Shown here in pieces: positions 44,140 to 53,378 of a DNA stretch of 64,000 bases. The DNA lies in contig NZ_AP025487.1 of NCBI RefSeq assembly GCF_024347475.1, forward strand, positions 1,674,001 through 1,738,000, read 5' to 3'. The translations under genes were made by a program, and so were the position numbers. A model generated the notes under the pieces. It was not told the origin of the DNA. It did not search any database and saw nothing but the letters and a program-made list of their open reading frames with translations. The first letter of the stretch is position 1. Every line of letters begins with the position of its first letter. The stretch comes from Vibrio fortis (lineage in GTDB: Bacteria > Pseudomonadota > Gammaproteobacteria > Enterobacterales > Vibrionaceae).

Positions 44140-45060
44140 TTAACCGTATAACTCTTTGAAAATACGTCGAATCCACTGGCACATCGGATCATTATGAAAA
44201 CGCTTATGCCAATATAGATAAACATCTTCTGATGGATGGCGCAGAGCTTTTGGCACTCTTTTACAAACCAAGTCTCGCTGTTTTGCAGCTTGCTGAGCGA
44301 AAGGCGTTGGTAAATGGAAAATGATATCGGTCGTTTCTGCAATATCAGGAGCCACATTGAAATTAGAGAGTTGAACAGGAATTGATAACTTACGCTGCTT
44401 ATCGATTAACCCAAGATCTTTAAATCGACTTTCGATAGAGAGTTTTTTATCACCTTGAAGTGAAATCTGACCTAACTGACTATTCAGGAGGTCATCAACC
44501 GTGATCTCTTTATCCGCTAGCGGGTGATCTTTACTCATCAACAAACGATAATCGCGACTGGTGACAAAGGTACGATACAAGTTCTGATCTGAACTAGACG
44601 GTTCATGGGTAGAAAGAACAAAGTGTGCATCTCCTGAAACCAAGCTCTCAAAGTGGCGCTTAGGAATAGAATCAATATCCACAATCATGTTCGGTGCTTG
44701 ACGGCGGATTTCCGCCATCACTTTAGGCATCAGGTGTGAAATTTGTGGAACTAGACCAAAGAATCGAACCGTTGCATCACTACTCTGGGGCTCAAAAACG
44801 TCCCCTGCTACAAGCTTTTCCAAGCGACCCAACACTGATGTGAGATCTTGTTTAATCGACTCAGCTTTCGGTGTCAGCTCATAACCATAAGTTCCGCGAA
44901 CCAACAGCTCATCATTGAAGACTGTGCGAAGCTTTTGTAGCGAACGACTGATCGTTGGCTGACTCATGTCGAGTGCCAATGCGGTGTTCGATACATGCTT
45001 CTCTTCTAACAAGTGCTTGAGGATGACTAATAAGTTAAGGTCGACTTGAGCCAGATTCAT
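44140..45060 (-). CDS. LysR-family transcriptional regulator
   Basis: A 306-aa LysR regulator beginning LAQVDLNLLVILKHLLEEKHVSNTA with the winged-helix ALDMSQPTISRSLQKLR, followed by a type-2 periplasmic-binding-like effector domain. The N-terminus with DLNLL resembles the LeuO/NahR branch. It sits between the Bat operon and the TonB receptor on the same strand; V. cholerae irgA also has a LysR neighbour (irgB), but there it is divergent. A TGTAACAA-T-TTGTTACA palindrome 97 bp upstream may be an autoregulatory site. Confidence 0.87.
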   Translation of the reverse strand: MNLAQVDLNLLVILKHLLEEKHVSNTALALDMSQPTISRSLQKLRTVFNDELLVRGTYGYELTPKAESIKQDLTSVLGRLEKLVAGDVFEPQSSDATVRFFGLVPQISHLMPKVMAEIRRQAPNMIVDIDSIPKRHFESLVSGDAHFVLSTHEPSSSDQNLYRTFVTSRDYRLLMSKDHPLADKEITVDDLLNSQLGQISLQGDKKLSIESRFKDLGLIDKQRKLSIPVQLSNFNVAPDIAETTDIIFHLPTPFAQQAAKQRDLVCKRVPKALRHPSEDVYLYWHKRFHNDPMCQWIRRIFKELYG

Positions 45061-45156
45061 AAAGTAGATACTTAAGTATGGAAAATTCAGATAGAGAATA
45101 GTGCAGTGTGGCCGAAATTAACACAACGACAGAGTACAGTTGTCCCAATCGCAATG

Positions 45157-45173
45157 TGTAACAATTTGTTACA
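45157..45173. promoter_or_regulatory. perfect 17-bp palindrome upstream of the LysR gene
   Basis: TGTAACAATTTGTTACA has perfect 8-bp arms around one base. It lies between the end of the Bat operon and the LysR start and looks like a dimeric-regulator operator. Confidence 0.5.
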
Positions 45174-45241
45174 TGAACGCTTGATGGACTCAACTATCAA
45201 ACTCCACAAAGTTCCTATATCAAGAAACCTCCTCCTAAGAA

Positions 45242-46495
45242 TTAGTGCGGCAGAACCAATAGAACTGACAACTTAACAAGAGCGAGTCGCGATATATTAC
45301 CTATCACAAACGTCCCTAGTTTTTGATGGACCCGATACCTCAATTGAATGTTATCTAGTTCTGTATACGTCTCTTTTCCCCTTACTAACGTGCGACGTTG
45401 GTCTTTGCGGAGCAAAATGCGATACATTGACGTCTCATATAATGGGATGTCTCGCCTCTTTATCGAAACAGCTAGTGTCCACCAAGCGTTACTAGATTGG
45501 TTTTGTAAGTAGTGGTAGAGCCGCATTAAACCGAAAATAACAGTGAGTGCTGCAGCTAATGTAAGCAGTATAACTCTACTGTACATGTCCCAAAACGAAG
45601 CCAGTGTATGACTCACTTGCCATGTCTTCTCTGGCAATTTCAGCACCTGCATTGACTGTTTATGTGTATCCCACCACATTAGCGTAATTGCAGGCAAAGT
45701 GACTTGACCGGCTTGTTTTACCACATAAGTTGCCGTTTGCGTTTTGGTGGCGAGCCTTAAACCTCGAACGATCTCATCTTGTGTCTTATCGAGAATAGGG
45801 AAGCTGATGAAATCCGCATTGTTTTCGCTTAATGCTTTAACAACAGAAGGCAATAACATACTTACCGTATCTTCGGCTGATAGGGTCACCTTACGCTCTA
45901 TTGAATCTCCAATTTGAAGGTCTGTATTTTGCTCTGCACTTTGCTTTGTAATCGTCCACTCCTCCAAAAGCTGGGCATTGTGTCCTACCAGCGTAGAGCC
46001 GGGTTGGAGAGATGAGTGTTCAAGCTTCAAAAGAGCGTTGTTTGTTTCAACCTCAAAAACCAACGCATCTGTCATTAACGTCTGTGGCAATGATCCTCGT
46101 TCACCTTTTGTCACAACATCAATCGTGATTGAGGGGACTTTGAACATACCACCTTTCAATGGATATACTTCCACTTGCCAATGCTGTGTCGAATACACTT
46201 TTCCGTTTAGGCGTTCCGTTGAGTTCATCGTCGACATGCTGTTGGTCAACACCATCGCGTTATCTATCTCAAAGCGATGTATTCGCGTTCCTTTGGTAAA
46301 CCAAGTATCTGTCATCACAGTGATGTTAACCAAAACTTGCTCATGGGCAACCGGCCTGTTCGATACATGGCTTATCCAAGTTTTTACTATGATGTGTGAG
46401 TCACTTGTTGGTGTACTGTGTTCCTGAGCACAAAGTGTAGCGGAAAAGAAAAGAAGCCAAACCAAGAGATACTGAACCCAATTATTCTTCTCCAT
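45242..46495 (-). CDS. BatD-like exported protein
   Basis: A 417-aa protein (from the ATG at 46495; the frame extends 26 codons upstream without a signal sequence). It has a signal peptide (cleavage after ATLCA), a periplasmic region of Ig-like oxygen-tolerance (BatD) type with PLKGGMFKVPSITIDVVTKG and QAGQVTLPAITLMWWDT, one transmembrane helix (LTLAAALTVIFGLM) and a short cytoplasmic tail. It overlaps the preceding gene by 14 bp and is the last gene of the operon. BatD proteins are thought to build a periplasmic platform with the VWA proteins; mechanism unproven. Confidence 0.82.
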   Translation of the reverse strand: MEKNNWVQYLLVWLLFFSATLCAQEHSTPTSDSHIIVKTWISHVSNRPVAHEQVLVNITVMTDTWFTKGTRIHRFEIDNAMVLTNSMSTMNSTERLNGKVYSTQHWQVEVYPLKGGMFKVPSITIDVVTKGERGSLPQTLMTDALVFEVETNNALLKLEHSSLQPGSTLVGHNAQLLEEWTITKQSAEQNTDLQIGDSIERKVTLSAEDTVSMLLPSVVKALSENNADFISFPILDKTQDEIVRGLRLATKTQTATYVVKQAGQVTLPAITLMWWDTHKQSMQVLKLPEKTWQVSHTLASFWDMYSRVILLTLAAALTVIFGLMRLYHYLQNQSSNAWWTLAVSIKRRDIPLYETSMYRILLRKDQRRTLVRGKETYTELDNIQLRYRVHQKLGTFVIGNISRLALVKLSVLLVLPH

Positions 46496-48080
46496 CGCGC
46501 CACTCCGTTGTTGTTGCTTGCCCATGCTGATACTGGAGCGAAAACTTCTTAGCCAGATAAATAGATAGATCACTCTGCACGCGCTTCATCCACTTTTCGT
46601 TGGCGTTCGGGTCATTTAAAATTTCTTCTGCAGACAGGTGTTCCTCAATGATCTGATCTTTTTCAACTTCTTGTTTAACGCCATCGGCTCGCTGTGGTTT
46701 GTCTCCATTCTCTCTACTGACTTGTCGCTCATTGCTTTTTGATTGTTGCTCAGTGAACTTATCAATATATGCGATAACAGCTTCAACCACCTTTAAGTTA
46801 TGCTGCGCCTCATGATTGCTAGGATAGCGATTAACAATATCCCGATAATGTTCTCTCGCAGCGACGAACTCTTTTTGTTGAGCAAGGCAGGCGGCCACTC
46901 CTAAGTGACCTTGTAACGTATCACTTCGCATATAAAATTGCTGAGCCGTTTCATAATCCCCCGCCTGATAGTAAGCGCCTGCTTTTAAAAGTTCAGTTTG
47001 AAAATCCTTAGCGGCTTCTAAGTACTCTTGCTGTTGATAATGCAAAGCCCCTTGTTGGTTCTTAGTTAACCATAGATCGGTCATCGAAAACTCTGAGGCA
47101 GAGAGTTGAGGGCTATAAGTAGAACATGCCAAAGCCAGGCCAAACACACTCCACTGCACGAGCCAACCTTTTCTAAACCACAATAAATAAGGAATCACCA
47201 ATACCCAAACCAACGGATAACTCGCATCAAACCAAGGCTCTGCCTGATTGGACGATAGCTCAGCGTAAGCAGTAACCTTATCGCTCAGGCGCAAGATATC
47301 TTGATCATCAGGCGTGAATAGAACTAGCTCCCCATTGGCAGCTTCGGCAAGCATCGACAGCTTTTCGGTTTCAACTGGTAGAACACTCTCAACATTTGGG
47401 TTACCAATCCCATAAACGAGAAGTTGGTACCCTCTCGCGTTAAAGTAATCATGATACTCAGACAGCGCCCTCTGATTTAACGCATCAGTAACCAACAACA
47501 CCGTTGCTGCAACGCTATCTCTTGGAATGATCTGATCGACAATGGGTAATGTGTATTGAGCAAATTTTCCCTCACGTGGCATCACTTCAGGTTTAATCGC
47601 TTGCAATAGCGGCTTAAAGACTTCGATATCTTGAGTCAACGGCATCGCTAAATGCGCACTCCCTGAATAGGCAATCAACGCTGTTTTTCCCTTTCCCTGC
47701 AACTCAATCAGAGATGAAATTTTCTGTTTAGCTCTGTATAAACGGCTTGGAGCGAGATCGTTTTGCATCATTGAATCAGACACATCAAGTACCACCACCA
47801 ACGGTGTTGTATCTTCAGCGAATGGGGAGGCTTGCCGGTACCAACTTGGTCCCGCAGCAACAATAATAGCGACCAAACCAAGAACCCCAAGAAGTTGAAT
47901 TGGTAGGTTCTTTCCGCGACTCTTCTGCCCAACCAATAACACATCCGACAGGTGCTTTGGTATGTGTGTCACCCACTCTTTGTTCTTGTAATTATTCTTC
48001 CAGTTAACGAAAACTACAGCGATGAAAGGAATCAGTAGGCTCAACCATAATGGGCGTATGAAGTGAAAATTATCCATCAT
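46482..48080 (-). CDS. VWA-TPR membrane protein (BatB/BatC-like fusion)
   Basis: A 532-aa membrane protein: two N-terminal helices, a von Willebrand A domain with the metal site DVSDS at residue 99 and the later TQDIEVFKPL and LVTDALNQR elements, a third helix pair (~290-330), then TPR repeats (~345-435: QEYLEAAKDFQTELLKAGAYYQAGDYETAQQ region) and a charged tail. It combines what are separate BatB and BatC genes in other bacteria. It overlaps the BatA-like gene by 11 bp. Likely cofactor of the MoxR ATPase machine at the membrane. Confidence 0.88.
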   Translation of the reverse strand: MMDNFHFIRPLWLSLLIPFIAVVFVNWKNNYKNKEWVTHIPKHLSDVLLVGQKSRGKNLPIQLLGVLGLVAIIVAAGPSWYRQASPFAEDTTPLVVVLDVSDSMMQNDLAPSRLYRAKQKISSLIELQGKGKTALIAYSGSAHLAMPLTQDIEVFKPLLQAIKPEVMPREGKFAQYTLPIVDQIIPRDSVAATVLLVTDALNQRALSEYHDYFNARGYQLLVYGIGNPNVESVLPVETEKLSMLAEAANGELVLFTPDDQDILRLSDKVTAYAELSSNQAEPWFDASYPLVWVLVIPYLLWFRKGWLVQWSVFGLALACSTYSPQLSASEFSMTDLWLTKNQQGALHYQQQEYLEAAKDFQTELLKAGAYYQAGDYETAQQFYMRSDTLQGHLGVAACLAQQKEFVAAREHYRDIVNRYPSNHEAQHNLKVVEAVIAYIDKFTEQQSKSNERQVSRENGDKPQRADGVKQEVEKDQIIEEHLSAEEILNDPNANEKWMKRVQSDLSIYLAKKFSLQYQHGQATTTEWRDGEE

Positions 48081-49125
48081 GCTGCACCTCTTTATTTGTC
48101 ACACTGTTTAAGGTTGTCACGCTGGCCAAGGCTGAATATTTAACAACGCGATATAGCATGAACAACATGTGGTAGAGAAAAGCCATCAAAATTGGAACAT
48201 AGTGCAGGCTCTGCTTTGGTTGGTATCGATAACTATCAAAAACACTCGGCTCCATCCTGTTAATGGTGTCGTAAATCGCTGTCAGCTCTTTCGTAGACAT
48301 GGCGAGGAAATCTTCTCCTCCGGTTATCGTGGCCATCTGCTTGATTGTCTCCATATCAACAGCCTGCTCCCCTCTAGTTTCAGGGTTACCCATCGCCACA
48401 ATATGTATTTTAATTCCATTCGCCGCCGCAACTTTCGCTGCATCGATAGGTGGAACTAGGCTGTCCGTGTCGTTACCGTCTGTCAACACAACCATGAGAT
48501 GCTCACGCGTGGGTAACGTCTCTTTATCTTGGTTTTTGACCTCGGAAATAAAGGTCTTAATCCCTAGACCAATGGCATCACCAAGGTGTGTACTCTGGCC
48601 TGCCATAGCAGGTTGCGTTTCATTCAATAACCTAAGCCATGCAGCGTGGTCGATAGTGAACGGCGATTGCAAAAATGCTGAGTCTCCAAAGATGATTAAA
48701 CCAAAGCGATCAGCTTCTCTTTGTTCAACAAACGACTTTAATACGCTTTTTGATGCAGACAATCGACTCTGCTCTGCTTTATTAGAATCAACAAAATCTC
48801 GCGTTGCCATCGAACCTGATAAATCCAATACAATCATAATGTCGCGCCCCGCAAGTTCCCTTGTTTCTTCAGGCCCAAGCCATACCGGTTTCGCCGCCGC
48901 GAGAACTAAAAGTAACCACCCAAGAAACAACGATGACCGTTGCCATGCTCCGGCACTCAGCGCGTTTGTACCTCGCTCACCATTGACACCTAAATAGCGC
49001 ACCAAAGTATTAAAGAATGGAACCTTAATGGCCTTTTGTGGGGTTTTATAAATAGGGAGCGATAGGTAAATAATCACTGGTAGAGGCAGAAGTCCAAACG
49101 CCCACATATGTTCAAATTCAATCAT
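48070..49125 (-). CDS. VWA-domain membrane protein (BatA-like)
   Basis: A 351-aa protein with N-terminal helices (~8-26 and 64-82), a VWA domain with an intact metal site DLSGS at residue 101, the T in HLGDAIGLG and the acidic VVLTDGNDTD, and a C-terminal helix. It is the typical partner of MoxR/DUF58 proteins. Its ATG overlaps the TGA of the DUF4381 gene by four bases, so expression is coupled. Confidence 0.9.
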   Translation of the reverse strand: MIEFEHMWAFGLLPLPVIIYLSLPIYKTPQKAIKVPFFNTLVRYLGVNGERGTNALSAGAWQRSSLFLGWLLLVLAAAKPVWLGPEETRELAGRDIMIVLDLSGSMATRDFVDSNKAEQSRLSASKSVLKSFVEQREADRFGLIIFGDSAFLQSPFTIDHAAWLRLLNETQPAMAGQSTHLGDAIGLGIKTFISEVKNQDKETLPTREHLMVVLTDGNDTDSLVPPIDAAKVAAANGIKIHIVAMGNPETRGEQAVDMETIKQMATITGGEDFLAMSTKELTAIYDTINRMEPSVFDSYRYQPKQSLHYVPILMAFLYHMLFMLYRVVKYSALASVTTLNSVTNKEVQHDG

Positions 49126-49658
49126 TGAACCTCTCCGGGGTGGTATTTAATCCAAGCTTTTACGAATTGACGAATTTGTTTGAGTTGCGCCTCTGTCCAA
49201 TCATGTGTCGAGGTTGACGTATACAAATTTTGTTGCCAAGCCAGTAACACACCACCCTGATTGTTTTTGAATGGTGCTGCGTGGCCTACTCTTTGCGATA
49301 ACTCAGATACATTCGTGAGGAAATCACACCATTTGGCTCCAAACAACATAGCCACATCAGAGTTTGGATAAGCATGACACGCAACGGCTTTAAGAATCCG
49401 ATTTGATTGGTACAACTCTTGGTCGACATCGATGATGCCGTTTCGTCTATCACGAGTTAATTGATTCAATTTTTCCAATGCGTCGCGACGATATTGATTT
49501 GCTTTGAAACAGCGATAGCGATGAACTAACTTCCAAAAAAGCCAAACCACCAATATCGTATAAAGAATCTTCCAACCCAATGTGGTCGGTGCCCAACTGA
49601 CATCCACAATCACCGTTGGGTCAATAAAGTCTTTTAACAGCACACGATTGTCAGACAC
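49122..49658 (-). CDS. DUF4381 membrane protein of the MoxR-VWA cluster
   Basis: A 178-aa protein with one N-terminal transmembrane segment (LGWKILYTILVVWLFWKLVH) and a cytoplasmic helical domain. The opening LKDFIDPTVIVDVSWAPTTLGWK is the DUF4381 pattern (family members usually have a 'P-x-W-P-x-G-W' turn). It starts at a GTG that overlaps the upstream stop by 8 bp. DUF4381 occurs almost only in this MoxR gene cluster; no biochemical role is known. Confidence 0.85.
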   Translation of the reverse strand: MSDNRVLLKDFIDPTVIVDVSWAPTTLGWKILYTILVVWLFWKLVHRYRCFKANQYRRDALEKLNQLTRDRRNGIIDVDQELYQSNRILKAVACHAYPNSDVAMLFGAKWCDFLTNVSELSQRVGHAAPFKNNQGGVLLAWQQNLYTSTSTHDWTEAQLKQIRQFVKAWIKYHPGEVQ

Positions 49659-50583
49659 TTCGACCTCCGTTTACTTGGCTAATGAACGACGCAATATGAT
49701 TACCCGATGTATTCAGACGAATCACATCCAAAGAACCAGTTCGAAGTAAATCATAAACCTCTCTATAGGCGCGCTTGACCTCCTGGTTATAGTTGACGAG
49801 TTGACTGTTTAACGACCTATCAACAGGCAGCTGTAGCGAGCCATCACTGATGGTTAGAGGTTCTGAAATGGTCAACTCCGTTTCCATAGGATCGTTGATC
49901 GCAACCGCCATCACATCATTATGTCTTTTCAACCATTGAATTCTCTGTACATCCGTTTCAGTAATACCATTGAAATCGGAAATAAACAGCATCAGACAGC
50001 CTTTAAGCTTGAGCTTGGCGAGTTTATTAAGCGCAGATGAAAGACCCACTCCAGACTGGCTAGTATGACTCTCCAACAACAGTTGATTCGTTTGTGCTAA
50101 AGATTGAAGAATACGCGCGACATGACTTGCTTGACGCTGCGGTTTGTACCATTGAAGTTGATGATCAGAAAAGATGAGCGCCGCAACTCGATCGCCATCT
50201 TTAGATATTTTCCAACCACAACAACTAGCTACTTGCGCCGCCACAACCGACTTCATAGTATCGACCGAAGAGAAAAACATGCTACTACGCTGGTCAACGA
50301 CTAATACGATAGGCAGATCTTTCTCTTCACTCTGAACTCGTATATACGCCTCTCCCATCCTTTGCGTTACGTTCCAATCAATACTGCGAATATCATCACC
50401 CATTTGATAATGCCTAAACTCTTCAAAATTTAGACCTCGACCACGATAACTGGATACATGACTTCCCGCTTGACGGCTACGACTCTTGGACAACGGTGGA
50501 AGTGAGAACCCGGTGGATTGCGGTCTGAGTGCCATTAATGATTCAAATGACGCCGCGACTCTAGAATCGAATGACTGAGCCAT
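49651..50583 (-). CDS. DUF58 domain protein (VWA-like) of the MoxR cluster
   Basis: A 310-aa soluble protein with the DUF58 signature RGLNFEEFRHYQMGDDIRSIDWNVTQRMGE followed by VLVVDQRSSMFF, a degenerate VWA metal site (D-x-R-S-S rather than D-x-S-x-S; full motif from residue ~52 to ~112). DUF58 proteins pair with MoxR ATPases throughout bacteria. It overlaps the next gene by 8 bp and begins 79 bp after the MoxR stop. Confidence 0.88.
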   Translation of the reverse strand: MAQSFDSRVAASFESLMALRPQSTGFSLPPLSKSRSRQAGSHVSSYRGRGLNFEEFRHYQMGDDIRSIDWNVTQRMGEAYIRVQSEEKDLPIVLVVDQRSSMFFSSVDTMKSVVAAQVASCCGWKISKDGDRVAALIFSDHQLQWYKPQRQASHVARILQSLAQTNQLLLESHTSQSGVGLSSALNKLAKLKLKGCLMLFISDFNGITETDVQRIQWLKRHNDVMAVAINDPMETELTISEPLTISDGSLQLPVDRSLNSQLVNYNQEVKRAYREVYDLLRTGSLDVIRLNTSGNHIASFISQVNGGRSV

Positions 50584-50661
50584 AACGCTCTCCTACTATT
50601 TTTCGGAACTTAACTAATTTTCTGGACTTATCTAAAGTTGGAATTCGGGACAATGGCCCGG

Positions 50662-51696
50662 TTAAGTGATAGCGACATTCATCAACAGTTCGTCGACGAT
50701 CTGCTCAGAACTGATTGACTGGGATAAAGCTTCAAAGCTCGGTGTAATTCGATGCCCCAGCACCGACACGACAACAGATCGAACATCGTCTGGCGTCACA
50801 TAGTCACGTCCTGATAACCAAGCATGTGCTCTGCTGCATTTATCTAATGCGATCGATGCTCGAGGACTTACACCCACTTCAATCCACTGTTCTAAACGAG
50901 AGTCTGGATACAGATGTGGGAAACGCGTTGCCATCACAAGGTCAACAATATACTGTTTGATGGATTGAGAACTATGCACTCGTTTAACGGCTTCTTTACC
51001 CGCAGTTATGTGTTCAATACGCCCCATAAATGCCGAATGTGATGAATCAATTTCAGAAGCTTTATCTTTGGCGCTTTGGCTTTCGCTCTCTAAATTAGAG
51101 GTGTTTTCACTGATACACAGCTCTTCTTCTCGGACCAAATCAATGATCGCCATTTCAGCCTCATTGTCGGGGTAATCGACTCGCACTTTCATCATAAAAC
51201 GATCCAGTTGCGCTTCTGGTAATGGGTACGTCCCTTCTTGCTCTATAGGGTTCTGTGTCGCAATTACAAGGAAAGGTTCTGGCAATACGCGAGTCTCACC
51301 CGCTACCGTCACGGTTCCCTCGGCCATCGCTTCCAGCAGTGCCGCTTGTACTTTAGCGGGTGCACGATTTATCTCGTCTGCCAAAACCATTGAGCTAAAA
51401 ATAGGACCGGGTTTAAACGCTAAACTGCCTCGTTCTTGATGATACATTTGCGTACCGGTAACGTCTGAAGGTAACAAATCCGGTGTAAATTGAACTCGGC
51501 TAAAGTCCATATTGATAAGCTCTGACAACACTTTAGCGGCGCGAGTCTTTGCCGTACCAGGGAGCCCCTCTAAGAGAATATGACCGCCTGTAAGCAATGC
51601 GATCATCATCGATTTCGTTACATGTTGTTGGCCGATGATCGACTGGTTAGTCCGTTCAATCACATCGTGAATCACTGTATACGTCTCTGTAGACAT
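50662..51696 (-). CDS. MoxR-family AAA+ ATPase
   Basis: A 344-aa AAA+ ATPase, the presumed chaperone motor of the cluster. Walker A GLPGTAKT is at residues ~44-51, Walker B MVLADEINRAP further on, then ATQNPIEQEGTYPLPEAQLDRF with sensor 1 and the Arg finger, and the C-terminal lid (GVSPRASIALDKCSRAHAW). An unusual ~35-residue polar insertion (ENTSNLESESQSAKDKASEI region) lies before the lid. I start at the ATG at 51696, with AAGG 7 nt upstream; a GTG precedes it by one codon. Confidence 0.92.
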   Translation of the reverse strand: MSTETYTVIHDVIERTNQSIIGQQHVTKSMMIALLTGGHILLEGLPGTAKTRAAKVLSELINMDFSRVQFTPDLLPSDVTGTQMYHQERGSLAFKPGPIFSSMVLADEINRAPAKVQAALLEAMAEGTVTVAGETRVLPEPFLVIATQNPIEQEGTYPLPEAQLDRFMMKVRVDYPDNEAEMAIIDLVREEELCISENTSNLESESQSAKDKASEIDSSHSAFMGRIEHITAGKEAVKRVHSSQSIKQYIVDLVMATRFPHLYPDSRLEQWIEVGVSPRASIALDKCSRAHAWLSGRDYVTPDDVRSVVVSVLGHRITPSFEALSQSISSEQIVDELLMNVAIT

Positions 51697-51753
51697 CACA
51701 TTACCTTATAAAACTGATGAAGTTGCTCAGCGCTGAAGCGACTAAAGCGAACG

Positions 51754-52788
51754 TTATTTGGATTGAGATAGATTCTTCAGCTGAGAAACCACGTCTGATG
51801 GCGCTACACTTTGTAATTCGTTCAGACAGAGGGTCGCATCCTGACCATCAAGCAACAGCGTTTCACACAGCGCATAAAGATATGCTGGCTGAGCTCGGTG
51901 TTGATAGATAGAGCGGTATATTGAAGCTGCCGCTTTAGGATCTTCATCGCGAATCAACGTGGCATAAATGTAACCATACGAGCCTCGATTTGGTTCCAAT
52001 TCATAGGCACTGCGTAATTCCACTAGAGCCTCGTGGCGCTTGTCAGCCCTTAAATAGGCAAGCCCAAGGCTATAATGAAGCGCAGCGGAATCAGGGAATT
52101 CTATAAGGGCTTGGTTGAGCACGCATATTACCTCGCTCTCTTTGCCAGACTTCTTCAAAAAATCGGCATAAACAATTGAGACTCGAGGATCGTGATATCG
52201 GTTTTGCATTGCGAAATAGAGGTCTGTCGCTTTCTGGCGCTCATTTCGGATGTTGTAGATCCAAGCTCGTTCCAAATCTCCATCAATATCCATAGGCAAA
52301 CGACTGAGGTGTCGCTCTACAGCAGAAGTCAAGATGTCTAAATAGTCACCTTTAAGTTCGGGCCACAATACAATCAGTGTTCTTACCGCTTCTTTCTGTA
52401 CCAGAACGTTATCGTCATTGAGCAACGGAGCAACTACGTCCCACTTCGCTTTACCTTGCCACTGATCAGCGGCTTGTATTGCCGCTAAACGCATTTCAAC
52501 ATCCGTCGATCGAGATGCACGCGCAACAGCGATGATCGCATTCGGGCCGTAATGCATCCCTAAGTTGACAGTCGCTGCTGCACGCTGTTCTAACTCTAAG
52601 GTTTCATCTTGCGAATATTCTGCTAATAGTTGTTCACGATGACCGGATGCGGCGCTCGCCTGATTACTATAGTTCTGACTCGAAGCGGAGCTTGCAGCAA
52701 CCACTACCTGCGAAGTAAAACAAGCAACTATTCCTACAATGCAGCAAACACCCTTTGCCCAACTATGGCGGTGTTTTCCTCTAGCCAT
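51754..52788 (-). CDS. exported HEAT/TPR-repeat protein of the sulfatase-Bat operon
   Basis: A 344-aa exported protein: hydrophobic signal (GVCCIVGIVACFTSQVVVAAS), then HEAT-like repeats (~70-150, including EMRLAAIQAADQW and VLVQKEAVRTLIVLW) and TPR repeats (~195-320, including SAALHYSLGLAYLRADKRHEA). It is a predicted periplasmic scaffold. I start at the ATG at 52788, whose ATGGCTAG overlaps the preceding gene's stop by 8 bp; the frame runs 20 codons further upstream but would bury the signal. I recognise no named family; location suggests a partner of the MoxR/VWA machine. Confidence 0.75.
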   Translation of the reverse strand: MARGKHRHSWAKGVCCIVGIVACFTSQVVVAASSASSQNYSNQASAASGHREQLLAEYSQDETLELEQRAAATVNLGMHYGPNAIIAVARASRSTDVEMRLAAIQAADQWQGKAKWDVVAPLLNDDNVLVQKEAVRTLIVLWPELKGDYLDILTSAVERHLSRLPMDIDGDLERAWIYNIRNERQKATDLYFAMQNRYHDPRVSIVYADFLKKSGKESEVICVLNQALIEFPDSAALHYSLGLAYLRADKRHEALVELRSAYELEPNRGSYGYIYATLIRDEDPKAAASIYRSIYQHRAQPAYLYALCETLLLDGQDATLCLNELQSVAPSDVVSQLKNLSQSK

Positions 52789-53368
52789 AATTAGACTCGC
52801 TTTCGACGTTTGATAATGCCGAACTACTTTGAGCTGAGTGCTGTTCAATGAGCTGCTTTGACAACTCGTCTGTTCTCACAAGTAACGCGTGCATGAAGTA
52901 AATCTGCTCCGTTTTCGAGAAGTTATGTGCTTCAAGCCAGCGGTTTAATGCAACCATCACCTGTTCGTGCTTAGCGTTTTTCGCACTCGACTCAACAGAT
53001 AAATACCCCAATGCTTTGAGTGCATGAACAAGCTCAGGATAGTTTGATGCAGGCATTAGCAGACCAATAAACTCAGGGTCCTGCGCCATTATCAATACAT
53101 CGTGATTGGCTTTTGCAACTTCGTAATTCTCGCGCTTTACGTTGTACTCTTTACCGCATTTGTCATCGTTTGGCAGTTTCTGGCAGTAATTAAACAAGGT
53201 CGCAAATTCAGTATAACGTTCACTTTTTGTCTGAGAGGCGACTTCGAGCATCGCGTCTAGTGATGTACGTGCAAACAGTGATTCAATAGTAGCTGCAACA
53301 TCTTGTTGAGCATGGGTGACTTGAGTTAGCAGTGCCAAAGATAATAGTAATGTTTGCTTTAATTTCAT
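52781..53368 (-). CDS. exported protein of unknown function between maturase and HEAT/TPR gene
   Basis: A 195-aa protein with a signal peptide (cleavage after VTHA) and a mostly helical mature part. Two Cys (YCQKLPNDDKCGKEY, about residues 57 and 66) probably form a disulfide. It contains no recognisable domain. It begins 10 bp after the maturase stop and overlaps the following gene, so it is firmly within the operon. Function unknown. Confidence 0.75.
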   Translation of the reverse strand: MKLKQTLLLSLALLTQVTHAQQDVAATIESLFARTSLDAMLEVASQTKSERYTEFATLFNYCQKLPNDDKCGKEYNVKRENYEVAKANHDVLIMAQDPEFIGLLMPASNYPELVHALKALGYLSVESSAKNAKHEQVMVALNRWLEAHNFSKTEQIYFMHALLVRTDELSKQLIEQHSAQSSSALSNVESESNYG

Positions 53369-53378
53369 GGGTACCGCC

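Noticed and set aside
45978..46427. 149-aa plus-strand frame opposite the BatD-like gene
   Set aside because: Shadow frame of a gene with signal peptide and family features; no independent evidence.
48299..48997. 232-aa plus-strand frame opposite the BatA-like gene
   Set aside because: It is the antisense of a well-supported VWA gene; composition is Ser/Pro-rich with no domain, signal or ribosome-binding site.
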